Below, in pieces: positions 43,901 to 53,613 of a stretch of DNA of 64,000 nucleotides. Every line of letters starts with the position of its first letter. Position 1 is the first letter of the stretch. The notes below the pieces were generated by a model that saw nothing but the letters and a program-made list of their open reading frames with translations, made no database searches and was not told where the DNA came from. This DNA comes from Methylomonas sp. MK1. Lineage in GTDB: Bacteria > Pseudomonadota > Gammaproteobacteria > Methylococcales > Methylomonadaceae. Position numbers and translations under genes: made by a program. The stretch is from NCBI RefSeq assembly GCF_000365425.1, contig NZ_AQOV01000002.1:1426001-1490000 (forward strand), read 5' to 3'.

Positions 43901-44988
43901 ATCTCCAATTTTGGAATGGTAAACGGGTCTTGTTAACTGGCCATACAGGCTTCAAAGGGAGTTGGTTATCGCTTTGGTTACAGTCCATGCAGGCCAAAGT
44001 TGTTGGTTACGGATTGACGCCACCGACAAAACCTAGTTTGTTCGAAGTAGCTGATGTGGTGAAAGGGATGACAAGTATTATTGGCGATATTCGCGATCTG
44101 GAGAAATTGCGAGGAGTTTTCTCAGAATATCAACCCGAAATAGTAATTCATATGGCCGCACAACCTTTGGTTCGGTATTCCTATAATGAGCCGGTAGAGA
44201 CTTACTCAACGAATGTGATGGGTACGGTCAATTTGCTTGAAGCAGTGCGCTATACCAATAGTGTAAAAGCAGTCGTCAACGTTACCAGCGATAAGTGTTA
44301 CCAGAACCGCGAATGGGTGTGGGGTTATCGCGAGAACGAGCCGATGGGGGGTTACGATCCCTATAGCAATAGCAAGGGTTGTGCAGAACTGGTAACAGCC
44401 GCTTATCGCAATTCCTATTTTCATCCGGATAAATATTCCGATCACGGCGTTTCACTTGCTTCAGCCAGAGCGGGCAATGTAATTGGTGGTGGCGATTGGG
44501 CGGAAGATCGACTGATTCCGGACATCATGCGAGCGATTACTCAAGGGCGGCCGGTCAATATTCGTAATCCTCACGCCATTCGTCCTTGGCAGCATGTATT
44601 GGAGCCGTTGTCAGGCTATTTGTTGCTGGCCGAGTTGCTCTATGACTCTGGACCAAGCTATGCGGAAGCCTGGAATTTTGGGTCGAGCGAGGACGATGCC
44701 AAACCCGTACAATGGATAGTGGAAAACTTGACTACGAGCTGGGGTGAGGGCGCGGATTGGATTTTGGATGAAGGTAATCATCCACACGAAGCACATTATC
44801 TCAAGTTGGATTGTGCCAAGGCAAAAATGCATTTGAGCTGGCGTCCTAGATGGGATCTGGAAAAGACATTGACTTCGATTGTCGAGTGGCACAGAGCATA
44901 TCGTGACAAAAGCGACATGTGCGCATTAACCTTGCAGCAGATTGATAATTACAACAGGGTTTTCAAAAACACCAAGCAGGAATTTTAA
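43897..44988 (+). CDS. rfbG: CDP-glucose 4,6-dehydratase
   Basis: A 363-residue extended SDR enzyme (ddhB) producing CDP-4-dehydro-6-deoxyglucose. It has [19 protein letters not shown] at the N-terminus, [20 protein letters not shown], and the catalytic [13 protein letters not shown]. The start is ATG 43897, preceded by GGAAGG and overlapping the rfbF stop (ATGA), rather than a TTG 15 nt upstream. rfbH follows after no gap. Confidence 0.94.
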   Translation: MNLQFWNGKRVLLTGHTGFKGSWLSLWLQSMQAKVVGYGLTPPTKPSLFEVADVVKGMTSIIGDIRDLEKLRGVFSEYQPEIVIHMAAQPLVRYSYNEPVETYSTNVMGTVNLLEAVRYTNSVKAVVNVTSDKCYQNREWVWGYRENEPMGGYDPYSNSKGCAELVTAAYRNSYFHPDKYSDHGVSLASARAGNVIGGGDWAEDRLIPDIMRAITQGRPVNIRNPHAIRPWQHVLEPLSGYLLLAELLYDSGPSYAEAWNFGSSEDDAKPVQWIVENLTTSWGEGADWILDEGNHPHEAHYLKLDCAKAKMHLSWRPRWDLEKTLTSIVEWHRAYRDKSDMCALTLQQIDNYNRVFKNTKQEF

Positions 44989-46299
44989 GTGGATAAAACA
45001 GAGTTGAAGCAGCAAATATTCAATCTGGTAGAGCAATATAGTGAGTTACATTTTGCGGAGAAATCGTTTCTGGCCGGAACCAGCAGTGTTCCGCCTTCTG
45101 GAAAAGTACTCGGTGCCAGCGAACTAAAAAACATGGTCGAAGCCTCTCTCGATGCTTGGCTAACGACGGGAAGATTTAACGAAGCGTTTGAAAAGCGTTT
45201 TGCTGAATTTGTCGGCGTACCATATGCATTGACGACCAATTCAGGTTCATCAGCAAACTTATTAGCGTTTACCGCATTGACTTCGCCCAAATTAGGTGAG
45301 CGTGCCTTAAAGCCGGGGGATGAGGTTATTACCGTAGCTGCGGGCTTTCCCACTACCGTCAATCCGATTTTACATACGGGCATGGTGCCGGTGTTCGTCG
45401 ATGTGGAGCTTCCGACTTACAATATCGATCCGCAAAAAATTGAAGCTGCAGTGTCGGAGCGCACTCGTGCCATCATGATTGCTCACACCTTGGGTAATCC
45501 GTTCGATCTGGACACAGTAATGGCTGTAGCAGACAAACACAATTTATGGGTTATCGAAGACTGCTGCGATGCGCTCGGGTCGACCTATAAAGGCCAACAT
45601 GTTGGGCAGTTCGGCCACATTGCTACTTGCAGTTTTTACCCGGCTCACCATATTACAATGGGTGAGGGCGGCATGGTGTTTACCAAGGATCGCAAGCTGC
45701 GAAAGATAATCGAGTCGTTCCGCGATTGGGGACGAGATTGTTATTGCGCTCCGGGTTGTGACGATACCTGCGGTATGCGTTTCGGTTGGCAATTAGGCAC
45801 CTTGCCTAAGGGCTACGATCATAAATACACCTACTCGCATTTGGGCTACAACCTGAAAATCAGTGACATGCAGGCCGCCTGCGCTCTGGCGCAGATGGAT
45901 CGTTTGCCTGAATTTATTGCGATACGTAAACGGAATTTTGAGTATCTTAAACAGCGCCTACATTCCTGTGAACAGTTTTTAATTCTGCCTGAGGCGACTC
46001 CAAATAGCGATCCTTCCTGGTTCGGTTTTCCGATTACATTGCGGGAATCCGCTGAGTATATCCGCGTCGATCTGCTGAAATATCTGGACAAATATAAAAT
46101 AGGTACGCGACTTTTGTTTGCTGGCAACCTAACTCGTCAACCTTATTTTCAAGACAGGGTTTATCGTGTTAGCGGCGATCTCAACACTACCGATCAGGTA
46201 ATGAATAATACGTTATGGATTGGTGTGTATCCTGGTTTAACTGAGGAAATGTTGTGTTTTGTTGGTGACAAACTCGAAAAGTTCTTTGGTGTGAGTTAA
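44989..46299 (+). CDS. rfbH: CDP-4-dehydro-6-deoxyglucose 3-dehydrase
   Basis: A 436-residue aminotransferase-fold enzyme (ddhC/E1). It has the conserved [48 protein letters not shown] and [16 protein letters not shown]. In the last, His replaces the Schiff-base lysine of ordinary PLP aminotransferases; this is the hallmark of the PMP-dependent dehydrase. Four cysteines in [11 protein letters not shown] fit the [2Fe-2S] ligands. It starts with GTG immediately after the rfbG stop. Its usual reductase partner (ddhD/rfbI) is not in this window. Confidence 0.94.
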   Translation: MDKTELKQQIFNLVEQYSELHFAEKSFLAGTSSVPPSGKVLGASELKNMVEASLDAWLTTGRFNEAFEKRFAEFVGVPYALTTNSGSSANLLAFTALTSPKLGERALKPGDEVITVAAGFPTTVNPILHTGMVPVFVDVELPTYNIDPQKIEAAVSERTRAIMIAHTLGNPFDLDTVMAVADKHNLWVIEDCCDALGSTYKGQHVGQFGHIATCSFYPAHHITMGEGGMVFTKDRKLRKIIESFRDWGRDCYCAPGCDDTCGMRFGWQLGTLPKGYDHKYTYSHLGYNLKISDMQAACALAQMDRLPEFIAIRKRNFEYLKQRLHSCEQFLILPEATPNSDPSWFGFPITLRESAEYIRVDLLKYLDKYKIGTRLLFAGNLTRQPYFQDRVYRVSGDLNTTDQVMNNTLWIGVYPGLTEEMLCFVGDKLEKFFGVS

Positions 46300-46303
46300 T
46301 AGT

Positions 46304-47182
46304 TTGAGTTTGCGTGTTTTGCTTACTGGAATAACTGGCTTTTTGGGTAGTCACTTAGCTACTGAATTGCTCAATAAAGGCCACGAAATTGTTGCCCTGA
46401 AACGAAAGTTATCTCCTATGACACGGGTTTCCTCCAAGTTTTCCAATTTATCATTGCAAAACTTGGAGGAAACCGATCTTTCCGAATTATTTTATGGTTA
46501 TAAACAATTTGATGCAGTGATTCATACCGCTACTTGTTATGGCAGAAATGGTGAGGATTCTTGTCAAATATTAGAAGCAAATTTGCTCTTCCCATTAAAG
46601 TTAATGCAAGCTTCTGCGGATGCAAATGTTGGATTATTTGTTAATACCGATACTGCATTGGATGAATATCTTAATCCATACTCACTTTCAAAGGTACAAT
46701 TCACAGACTGGGGACGATATTTTGCAAGAAAAAGAAAAATTCAGTTTGTGAATTTGAAGTTAGAGCATTTTTACGGAACTGGTGACGATAATTCAAAATT
46801 TACTGCTCACGTTATCAATAGTTGTTTAGCTAATGTCCCGGAGTTAGATTTAACATTGGGAGAGCAGAAGCGGGATTTTATTCATATCGATGACATCGTA
46901 TCTGCATATTCTTTAATACTGGAAAAAAGAAGTGCATTGGAAGATTGGTTTTTAGAATTTGAAGTGGGCAGTGGCACGGCTGTTACAATCAGGCAGTTTG
47001 TTGAAACTGTACACAATCTAACCGCGTCGAATACCCGATTGAATTTTGGCGCATTGCCTTATAGGTTTGGTGAAACAATGTTTTCGCAGGCAAATACCGA
47101 AGCTTTGCGAGCTTTGGGATGGCATTGTCATTACGAGCTTCTCGAGGGTTTGCAGTTGATAATCCAAAGGAGTAAGCAGTGA
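46304..47182 (+). CDS. CDP-paratose synthase-like reductase (RfbS/Prt or RfbJ family)
   Basis: A 292-residue SDR enzyme with [18 protein letters not shown] at the start, a Tyr-containing [15 protein letters not shown] and [15 protein letters not shown]. In Salmonella and Yersinia the gene at this place encodes the 4-ketoreductase giving CDP-paratose (prt) or CDP-abequose (abe). The two cannot be told apart from motifs, but the CDP-paratose 2-epimerase gene next to it argues for paratose. Starts with TTG. The start and stop are tightly packed against neighbours. Confidence 0.78.
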   Translation: MSLRVLLTGITGFLGSHLATELLNKGHEIVALKRKLSPMTRVSSKFSNLSLQNLEETDLSELFYGYKQFDAVIHTATCYGRNGEDSCQILEANLLFPLKLMQASADANVGLFVNTDTALDEYLNPYSLSKVQFTDWGRYFARKRKIQFVNLKLEHFYGTGDDNSKFTAHVINSCLANVPELDLTLGEQKRDFIHIDDIVSAYSLILEKRSALEDWFLEFEVGSGTAVTIRQFVETVHNLTASNTRLNFGALPYRFGETMFSQANTEALRALGWHCHYELLEGLQLIIQRSKQ

Positions 47183-48201
47183 AATTGTTAGTTACGGGCG
47201 GATGCGGCTTTTTGGGTAGCAATTTGGCAGCGGATGCGCTTTCTCGTGGCGATGAGTTGTTGGTTTTCGATAGTCTCTACCGCAACGGTTCACGCGCAAA
47301 TTTGTCATGGTTACAAACTCAAGGAGAATTCCTGTTCGAGCATGGCGATATTCGCAATCAGAATGACATTACCCGGGCTATCCAGTCATTCAAACCAGAT
47401 TCGATATTTCATCTCGCTGGACAAGTGGCCATGACCACATCTATTGCTAATCCGCGCATGGATTTCGAGGTCAATGCAATCGGGACGCACAATCTGCTGG
47501 AGGCTGTCAGACAATATTCGCCGGATGCGGTTGTAGTGTATTCCTCCACCAACAAAGTGTACGGCGATTTGGAACAGTATTCTTATACAGAGACCCAAAC
47601 GCGCTATCAATGCAACGAATACCCCAATGGCTTTAACGAAAATGTACCGTTGGAATTTCATTCTCCCTATGGTTGTTCCAAAGGGGCTGCCGATCAATAC
47701 ATGCTTGATTACGCGCGTATATTCGGGCTTAAGACCGTAGTTTTTCGTCACTCATCAATGTATGGCGGTAGACAGTTTGCCACCTACGATCAAGGCTGGG
47801 TTGGCTGGTTTTGTCAAAAGGCTGTGGAAACTGTCAAAGGCCTGAGTAAAAAGCCTTTCACTATTTCCGGTACGGGTAAACAAGTACGTGATGTGCTTCA
47901 TGCTGAAGACATGATACGTCTTTATACAGCGGCGCTGAGCAATATCGATAAAGCTAAAGGGCAAGTGTTTAACGTCGGCGGCGGTATAGAAAACAGTCTG
48001 TCTTTGTTGGAGCTGTTTGAATTATTGGAAAAGATCGTTGGCGTTCGGCTTAATTACGATCAATTACCTGTGCGGGAAAGCGATCAACGCGTGTTTGTTG
48101 CTGATATAAGCAAAGCTAAGCGCCTGCTAGATTGGCAACCTCAAGTCACGGCACCTGAGGGCGTGTCGGCCATGGTGAAATGGGTTGACCAATCGCAATG
48201 A
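47179..48201 (+). CDS. tyvE: CDP-paratose 2-epimerase
   Basis: A 340-residue SDR enzyme that turns CDP-paratose into CDP-tyvelose. From memory it resembles Salmonella Typhi RfbE/TyvE closely over the whole length: [103 protein letters not shown]. Its GTG overlaps the previous stop (GTGA) with AAAGGAG upstream, and its stop overlaps the wzx ATG. Last step of the dideoxyhexose module. Confidence 0.92.
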   Translation: MKLLVTGGCGFLGSNLAADALSRGDELLVFDSLYRNGSRANLSWLQTQGEFLFEHGDIRNQNDITRAIQSFKPDSIFHLAGQVAMTTSIANPRMDFEVNAIGTHNLLEAVRQYSPDAVVVYSSTNKVYGDLEQYSYTETQTRYQCNEYPNGFNENVPLEFHSPYGCSKGAADQYMLDYARIFGLKTVVFRHSSMYGGRQFATYDQGWVGWFCQKAVETVKGLSKKPFTISGTGKQVRDVLHAEDMIRLYTAALSNIDKAKGQVFNVGGGIENSLSLLELFELLEKIVGVRLNYDQLPVRESDQRVFVADISKAKRLLDWQPQVTAPEGVSAMVKWVDQSQ

Positions 48202-49523
48202 CTGACACAGTTTCCAGCGAGCGTACCCGAAATTATTTACGGCAGATAAAAGTATCGGTGATTTACAAAGCCGTGAGCATGGCGGCATCGTTTTGTGCAA
48301 TTCCTTTGATGATTGATTATCTTGGGCAGGAGCAGTTCGGTGTTTGGTCCACACTACTTACCGTGATGTCCTGGATTGTGTTTTTTGATCTAGGCATCGG
48401 CAATGGTCTTCGCAATAAGGTGGCAGAAGCCCTGGCGAATAATGATCGTTTAGAAGCTGTTCATTACATCTCATCGGGTTACAGCTTGATTGGTGTGATA
48501 GCGCTGATAGTGTGGGCGGTAGTTACCAGCGCCTCATTTTTTATTCCTTGGCAAATGGTCTTTAACTCCCAGGCAATTCCGGAAGAGACGTTGCTCATAA
48601 CAGTGCAAATCTCGGCATTTTTTATATTGTTAAATTTTTGGATTGGTTTGATTAGTGCGCTACTTGGCGCGGTACAAAAATCATCATTGATTGCTCTAGG
48701 TCCGTTGATTTCAAACATACTTACGTTAACTCTTATTTTTGTTTTGACGAAATTAACTGATGCCTCGATTTGTAATCTGGCGGTTGTTTACGGTGTTTCA
48801 ATGGTTATCGCCAATTTAATATTGAGCTTCAGGTTTTTTCAATATAACCCTGAGTTACTTCCAAGTTTTTTTTGGGATAAACATCATATTCGCCCTTTAT
48901 TGTCTGTGGGTATGCAGTTTTTCGTAATCCAGCTTGCTGTATTAGTGATATTTACTACCGATAAGTTGCTGATTATTCAGCTTTTCGGTCCTGAATACGT
49001 AACGGAGTATGAAGTTGTTTTCAAGCTATTTAGTATGATTAGTTTTGCTCATGCTTTGGTTTCTGCGCCACTTTGGTCTGCCTATACGGAGGCATACCAT
49101 AGAAATGATACTTCTTGGATTAGGAGCATGTTGCGGAAGCAGCTAATGGTTTTGCTTTGTACAGCGGTGCTTGTGTTAATCCTGGTATTCACGGCGCAAT
49201 TTCTTGTGTCAGTGTGGATAAGTCCTGAGTTGAATGTTTCATTTTTTTTGATTATTGCGATGGGCTTGTTTGTGCTTATATCAAGTTGGAATAATGTTTT
49301 TGCAATGCTTGTAAATGGTATTGGTAAGATCAGAGTTCAACTTTATGCAGCAATAATTGCAATGTTAATTAATATTCCTTTGGCTCTATTCTTTACAAAT
49401 CAGCTAGGTTTAGGTTCGTATGGTGTTGTATTGGCAACCTGCATAAGTTTGCTTTTTGTGGGTATTGCTCTACCGATTCAAGTGCTATACCTAATTCGTA
49501 ACCAAATTTGGGTGTTACGGTAA
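48198..49523 (+). CDS. wzx: Wzx-type oligosaccharide flippase
   Basis: A 441-residue inner-membrane protein of the MATE/MOP superfamily with about twelve hydrophobic helices. The N-terminus has the typical [20 protein letters not shown] and [15 protein letters not shown] of polysaccharide flippases. It would flip undecaprenyl-linked oligosaccharide to the periplasm. Its presence next to an ABC exporter in the same locus is unusual, and no Wzy polymerase or Wzz is visible. Strongly AT-rich compared with tyvE before it. Confidence 0.87.
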   Translation: MTDTVSSERTRNYLRQIKVSVIYKAVSMAASFCAIPLMIDYLGQEQFGVWSTLLTVMSWIVFFDLGIGNGLRNKVAEALANNDRLEAVHYISSGYSLIGVIALIVWAVVTSASFFIPWQMVFNSQAIPEETLLITVQISAFFILLNFWIGLISALLGAVQKSSLIALGPLISNILTLTLIFVLTKLTDASICNLAVVYGVSMVIANLILSFRFFQYNPELLPSFFWDKHHIRPLLSVGMQFFVIQLAVLVIFTTDKLLIIQLFGPEYVTEYEVVFKLFSMISFAHALVSAPLWSAYTEAYHRNDTSWIRSMLRKQLMVLLCTAVLVLILVFTAQFLVSVWISPELNVSFFLIIAMGLFVLISSWNNVFAMLVNGIGKIRVQLYAAIIAMLINIPLALFFTNQLGLGSYGVVLATCISLLFVGIALPIQVLYLIRNQIWVLR

Positions 49524-49543
49524 TTAGTTCTGTTGTGGCGGAT

Positions 49544-50476
49544 ATGCCGAAAGTTAGCATTCTAATTCCTGTATATAATCGGGAGAAATTCATTTCTGAA
49601 TGTATCCAATCTGCATTGGATCAAACATTCGCGGATTTCGAAGTTGTAGTGGTTGATAACGCGAGTGATGATGGAACGTGGCAAATATGTCAGCAGTTTG
49701 CGGCAAAAGACCCACGAGTTCGTATTTTCCAGAATGATACTAATATTGGTCCAGTAAGAAATTGGCTGGCCTGTGTAGAAAAAGCACGAGGCGAATATGG
49801 AAAAATACTGTTCAGTGACGATTTGATGTTTCCACGATTTCTTGAACATACCCTTCCTTTTTTTGAAAATCCGGATGTGGCTTTTGTTTCAACTGCGGTA
49901 AAAATTGGTACTTCTCCGGATTATGGAAAGACTAATTTTTCATTATCCATTAAGGATCAATATATTTCGTCGGCAAGATATTTTCAATTTTTACTAAACG
50001 CCAGGGTTCCATTCTCACCGGGGTCAGCTATTTTTCGTATTGAGGACATTCGGAAAAATCTACGGCTATCTTTTCCCACGCGGATTCCTCGTGATTTCAC
50101 ATTAAACGGAGCTGGGCCGGATGTTTTGTTGTTTGCATTAACCGTAGCAACTTATAAGTCTGTAGTGATGCTTCCAATGGCGGATGTATTTTTTCGCTCT
50201 CATCCAGATTCGTTTACCACACTAAATAATGAAAATGAAGTAGAAAAAGGTTATCGGGCAGCATTGGCATGGTTTTTCGCAGAGAAATTGCCAGGAAATT
50301 ATTGGGCAAAGTATGTTGCTCGCTCTTGGTTGTCCAGAGTTTTGCGCACACGGAAGCTAATTTCATTAACTAAACATTGTTATGAATATGAAGGAACTGG
50401 AGAGTTTTATGAGGCATTAAGGGTGTTGGGGATAAGCTTGTATATAGCTACTATTGAAATTGCAGGGTTACAATAG
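49544..50476 (+). CDS. Glycosyltransferase family 2
   Basis: A 310-residue GT-A enzyme with VSILIPVYNREKFISECIQ, VVVDNASDDGTWQIC and a metal-site region GKILFSDDLMFP. The donor and acceptor are unknown. I prefer the ATG at 49544, just before the first strand, over a TTG 36 nt upstream that overlaps wzx. C-terminal residues ~230-310 are helical, as expected for acceptor-binding extensions. Confidence 0.82.
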   Translation: MPKVSILIPVYNREKFISECIQSALDQTFADFEVVVVDNASDDGTWQICQQFAAKDPRVRIFQNDTNIGPVRNWLACVEKARGEYGKILFSDDLMFPRFLEHTLPFFENPDVAFVSTAVKIGTSPDYGKTNFSLSIKDQYISSARYFQFLLNARVPFSPGSAIFRIEDIRKNLRLSFPTRIPRDFTLNGAGPDVLLFALTVATYKSVVMLPMADVFFRSHPDSFTTLNNENEVEKGYRAALAWFFAEKLPGNYWAKYVARSWLSRVLRTRKLISLTKHCYEYEGTGEFYEALRVLGISLYIATIEIAGLQ

Positions 50477-50519
50477 TGTATTGATGCGTAGCATTTAAAG
50501 ATAATTTTGATTTTTTTCG

Positions 50520-51440
50520 ATGAATAATAATTCTGTGCTGTTGCGAGATCATACTAGGCTAAGTCTTGATCCAACGCTCTTTCTGCCATCTAATCCAAAG
50601 CGACAAGGTGAGGGTGGTTTACGAAAGTCAGGTACATTTAAGCGTTCCCAATCCAATAAGCCATTGATCAGTATTCTGACTGCTGTGTTTAATAGTGCTT
50701 CTTCTATTGAAAAAACCATACTAAGTGTACTCAGTCAGGATTATGATAATTTGGAGTTCATTATCATAGATGGTGGTTCGACTGATGGGACTGTAGATAT
50801 TATTAAAAAATATGAAAATTCCATAGATTACTGGGTAAGCGAGCAGGATAAAGGCATTAGTGATGCTTTTAATAAAGCGGTAAACCTTGCGGCAGGAGAT
50901 TATGTAAATTTTCAGGGTGCAGGGGATTATCTATTATCCAATAGCGTAGTTAGTGAGATGATGCAAAGTATTGACTTATCGAGAGATCTGTTAATTTGTG
51001 GCCGAGTACAGCGCGTTTCGGACTCCAATGATGATCGCGTGTTGTGGGTTGCACCTAAGGTTTATCGTGAAAAATTCGATAAGCGGACATTGCTATTTAA
51101 AATGTCTCTTCCTCATCAGGCGCTTTTTACGCACAAAAAAATGTTCGAAATGTATGGTATTTTTGATTTAAATAATTTGTATTGCATGGATTATGAACAT
51201 TTGTTGCGCGCTTATAAAAACTTTCCGCCAGTTGTTTTGAAAAATATAATGTTTTCTGCTTGGAGAGAGGGTGGCGTAGGGACACAAAAAGTACGTGAAA
51301 CACTAAGCGAATATGGTAGGATTAAAGTCAAGAATAAAGTGGCTCCTATATTTTTTTTGCAAATAATTTCGTTATGGATTTTTTGCAAGTATTATATGAA
51401 GTGTTTTCTTGTGATATTTAAAAAAATTGGGTGGCGATAG
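50520..51440 (+). CDS. Glycosyltransferase family 2
   Basis: A 306-residue GT-A enzyme with an N-terminal extension ending in EGGLRKSGTFKRS, a known lead-in of one GT2 subgroup. The core has ISILTAVFNSASSIEKTILS, IIDGGSTDGTVDII, EQDKGISDAFNKAV and an aspartate-containing metal-site region (GAGDYLLS). The C-terminus ends in a hydrophobic, lysine-rich stretch that may bind the membrane. It is very AT-rich and part of the distal glycosyltransferase run. Confidence 0.85.
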   Translation: MNNNSVLLRDHTRLSLDPTLFLPSNPKRQGEGGLRKSGTFKRSQSNKPLISILTAVFNSASSIEKTILSVLSQDYDNLEFIIIDGGSTDGTVDIIKKYENSIDYWVSEQDKGISDAFNKAVNLAAGDYVNFQGAGDYLLSNSVVSEMMQSIDLSRDLLICGRVQRVSDSNDDRVLWVAPKVYREKFDKRTLLFKMSLPHQALFTHKKMFEMYGIFDLNNLYCMDYEHLLRAYKNFPPVVLKNIMFSAWREGGVGTQKVRETLSEYGRIKVKNKVAPIFFLQIISLWIFCKYYMKCFLVIFKKIGWR

Positions 51441-51489
51441 TTTTTTCTTAAATAAAATAAATTTTATCTGTTTGTTTTGGTAGTCGTGA

Positions 51490-52788
51490 GTGCAATCTGA
51501 TGTCAATCGTTTTAATGTGCTTGGTGATAGGGTGATATCGATTGTATCTTTTTCAGAATCAAGAGGTGGAGCCGCTAAAGCTGCGTTGAAGTATTTTATT
51601 GCCCTTAAGGAACGGACTGTGCCTGTTCAACTTGTTGTTGTGGAGAAATATTCTAAGGATTCGAAGGTTGTTGCTCCAGGAAAACTAATTTTTTATGTTC
51701 ACTTTTTGAAAAGAATTTTAGTGTTTTTCTTACAAAATCTTCAAAAAAGCTCTAATTTGACTAAGCATTCAACTAATTTCTTTAGTTGTTGCCAAGTTCT
51801 AAAAAATATAAATAATTCTGAGCTGGTTCATTTAAATTGGATAAATAATGAAACCATCGCGTTGGAGAAAATTCCCAGTATAAACGCGAAAATAGTTATT
51901 ACCCTGCATGATGAATGGTTTTATTGCGGAAGCGAACATTATTCCTTGGGAAGCACGCGATTTATCGAGGGGTATAATGTTGCGAATAAAAATGTAATTG
52001 GGGTTGATCTGGATCAATTAACCTGGGCCAGGAAAGAGCGAGTTTTAAATGCAATCAGAGACAGGGTTATTTTTACTGCCCCTTCCTCTTGGATGGTAAG
52101 TCGGGCAACTGAAAGCGCTTTATTGGGAAATTTTGATATACGGCTTATACCCAATTGTTTGGATACGGAGCTCTATAGGCCGACGACTAACGATTATTTA
52201 GTTGATTACGGCGTGTCCGCCCAAAACCGAGTCATTCTATTCGGTGCTGTGCATGGTAAGAATATGTATATGAAGGGCTTTGATTTGTTGCAGGAAGCTT
52301 TGCGTTTGCTGGCAATCCGTCTACAGGATAAAAGTAATATTGTGCTGGTGAGTTTTGGAGGGAGGGCAGGCAAAAATTCCATGGATTTTGGCTTCCGGCA
52401 TGTCGAAATTGGGCCGGTTATGGATGCGTCGATACTGGTTCAGCTATATAGTCGCGCGGACTTTACCGTGGTGCCCTCGCTAGTCGAGTCGTTTGGGCAG
52501 GTTGCCGCAGAAAGCTTGGCGTGTGAAACACCAGTCATCGCATTTGATTACTCGGGTCTTAAAGACATTGTAATTCACAAAATCAATGGCTATTTAGCTA
52601 CCCCATATTCCACGGAGTCATTGTGCGAGGGCATGCTGTGGTTGCTGGATAGAGACTTATCCACTTTAAAGCAATTGGGTGAAAATGGTAGGCGGCACGT
52701 GATTGAGACATTTTCCGAAGATATTGTTGTTGAAAAACTGCTCAGTCTTTATCGCGAACATGCTCCGTCGAGTCTCGTATTCAACTAA
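51490..52788 (+). CDS. Glycosyltransferase family 4
   Basis: A 432-residue GT-B enzyme. The N-terminal acceptor domain has ISIVSFSESRGGAAKAALK and VITLHDEWFYCGSEHYSLGS, typical of WcaC-like enzymes. The C-terminal donor domain has IPNCLDTELYRP, VVPSLVESFGQVAAESLACE with the GT4 E-x7-E pattern, and PVIAFDYSGLKDIV. Starts with GTG. Composition changes inside the gene: the first third is AT-rich and the last part resembles the chromosome. Confidence 0.87.
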   Translation: MQSDVNRFNVLGDRVISIVSFSESRGGAAKAALKYFIALKERTVPVQLVVVEKYSKDSKVVAPGKLIFYVHFLKRILVFFLQNLQKSSNLTKHSTNFFSCCQVLKNINNSELVHLNWINNETIALEKIPSINAKIVITLHDEWFYCGSEHYSLGSTRFIEGYNVANKNVIGVDLDQLTWARKERVLNAIRDRVIFTAPSSWMVSRATESALLGNFDIRLIPNCLDTELYRPTTNDYLVDYGVSAQNRVILFGAVHGKNMYMKGFDLLQEALRLLAIRLQDKSNIVLVSFGGRAGKNSMDFGFRHVEIGPVMDASILVQLYSRADFTVVPSLVESFGQVAAESLACETPVIAFDYSGLKDIVIHKINGYLATPYSTESLCEGMLWLLDRDLSTLKQLGENGRRHVIETFSEDIVVEKLLSLYREHAPSSLVFN

Positions 52789-52799
52789 AATAATCCATA

Positions 52800-53570
52800 G
52801 TGTCTAAGGTAATATCGATTATCACTGTTTGCTTCAATAGCGCTTCGACTATCGAAGGCACCATTATTTCCGTAGCAAAACAAAAATACCCAGTTAAGGA
52901 ACACATCATTGTCGATGGTGCGTCGACAGACGGAACCATGGATGTGGTAAGACGATACACCGATAAATTGCGAGTGGTTTCCGAACCGGATCGTGGTATT
53001 TATGATGCCATGAACAAAGGTATCACCATGGCGACTGGAGAAATAGTCGGAATACTCAACGCGGATGATTTTTACGCTCATGATACTGTACTAGACCAAG
53101 TCGCCAGTGTCTTTTCCGATGCGACAGTCGATGCTTGTTATGCTGATTTGGTATACGTAGATCAGAAAAACACTAGCCAAGTCACCCGCTATTGGGAGTC
53201 AAAGCCTTTTCAGCGCGGTCTTTTTGAAAAAGGCTGGATGCCCGCGCACCCCACTTTTTTTGTGCGTCGGAAGATATACGAACAATTCGGCAGTTTTGAT
53301 CTTAATTTTCCGCGTCAGGCAGACTTTGAATTGACCATGCGCTTTCTTGAGGTTCACAGTATCAAGGCAGTGTATGTGCCGGATATATGGGTAAATATGC
53401 GTACTGGAGGGGTTTCCAATAATAGTGTCCGAGGCGTGTTAGAAGGTAATATCGAGGCATATAGAGCATGTAAAAAGAATGGGCGACGAGTGTCCATGCT
53501 GCCCTTCATTGTTCGCAAAATGCTATCGCGAATACCGCAATTCTTCAAACGTCCGAAAGTTACCGGATAG
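52800..53570 (+). CDS. Glycosyltransferase family 2 (WcaA/PGL-like)
   Basis: A 256-residue GT-A enzyme with ISIITVCFNSASTIEGTIIS, HIIVDGASTDGTMDVV, EPDRGIYDAMNKGITMATGE and the metal site ILNADDFYAHD. WMPAHPTFFVRRKIYEQFG and FPRQADFELTMRFLE complete the subgroup pattern. Begins with GTG. It is the last gene of the polysaccharide locus; composition is near that of the chromosome. Confidence 0.88.
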   Translation: MSKVISIITVCFNSASTIEGTIISVAKQKYPVKEHIIVDGASTDGTMDVVRRYTDKLRVVSEPDRGIYDAMNKGITMATGEIVGILNADDFYAHDTVLDQVASVFSDATVDACYADLVYVDQKNTSQVTRYWESKPFQRGLFEKGWMPAHPTFFVRRKIYEQFGSFDLNFPRQADFELTMRFLEVHSIKAVYVPDIWVNMRTGGVSNNSVRGVLEGNIEAYRACKKNGRRVSMLPFIVRKMLSRIPQFFKRPKVTG

Positions 53571-53613
53571 ATTCTTTGTTAAAATGCCTGTCAGCTCATT
53601 TTTAAGTACAGAC

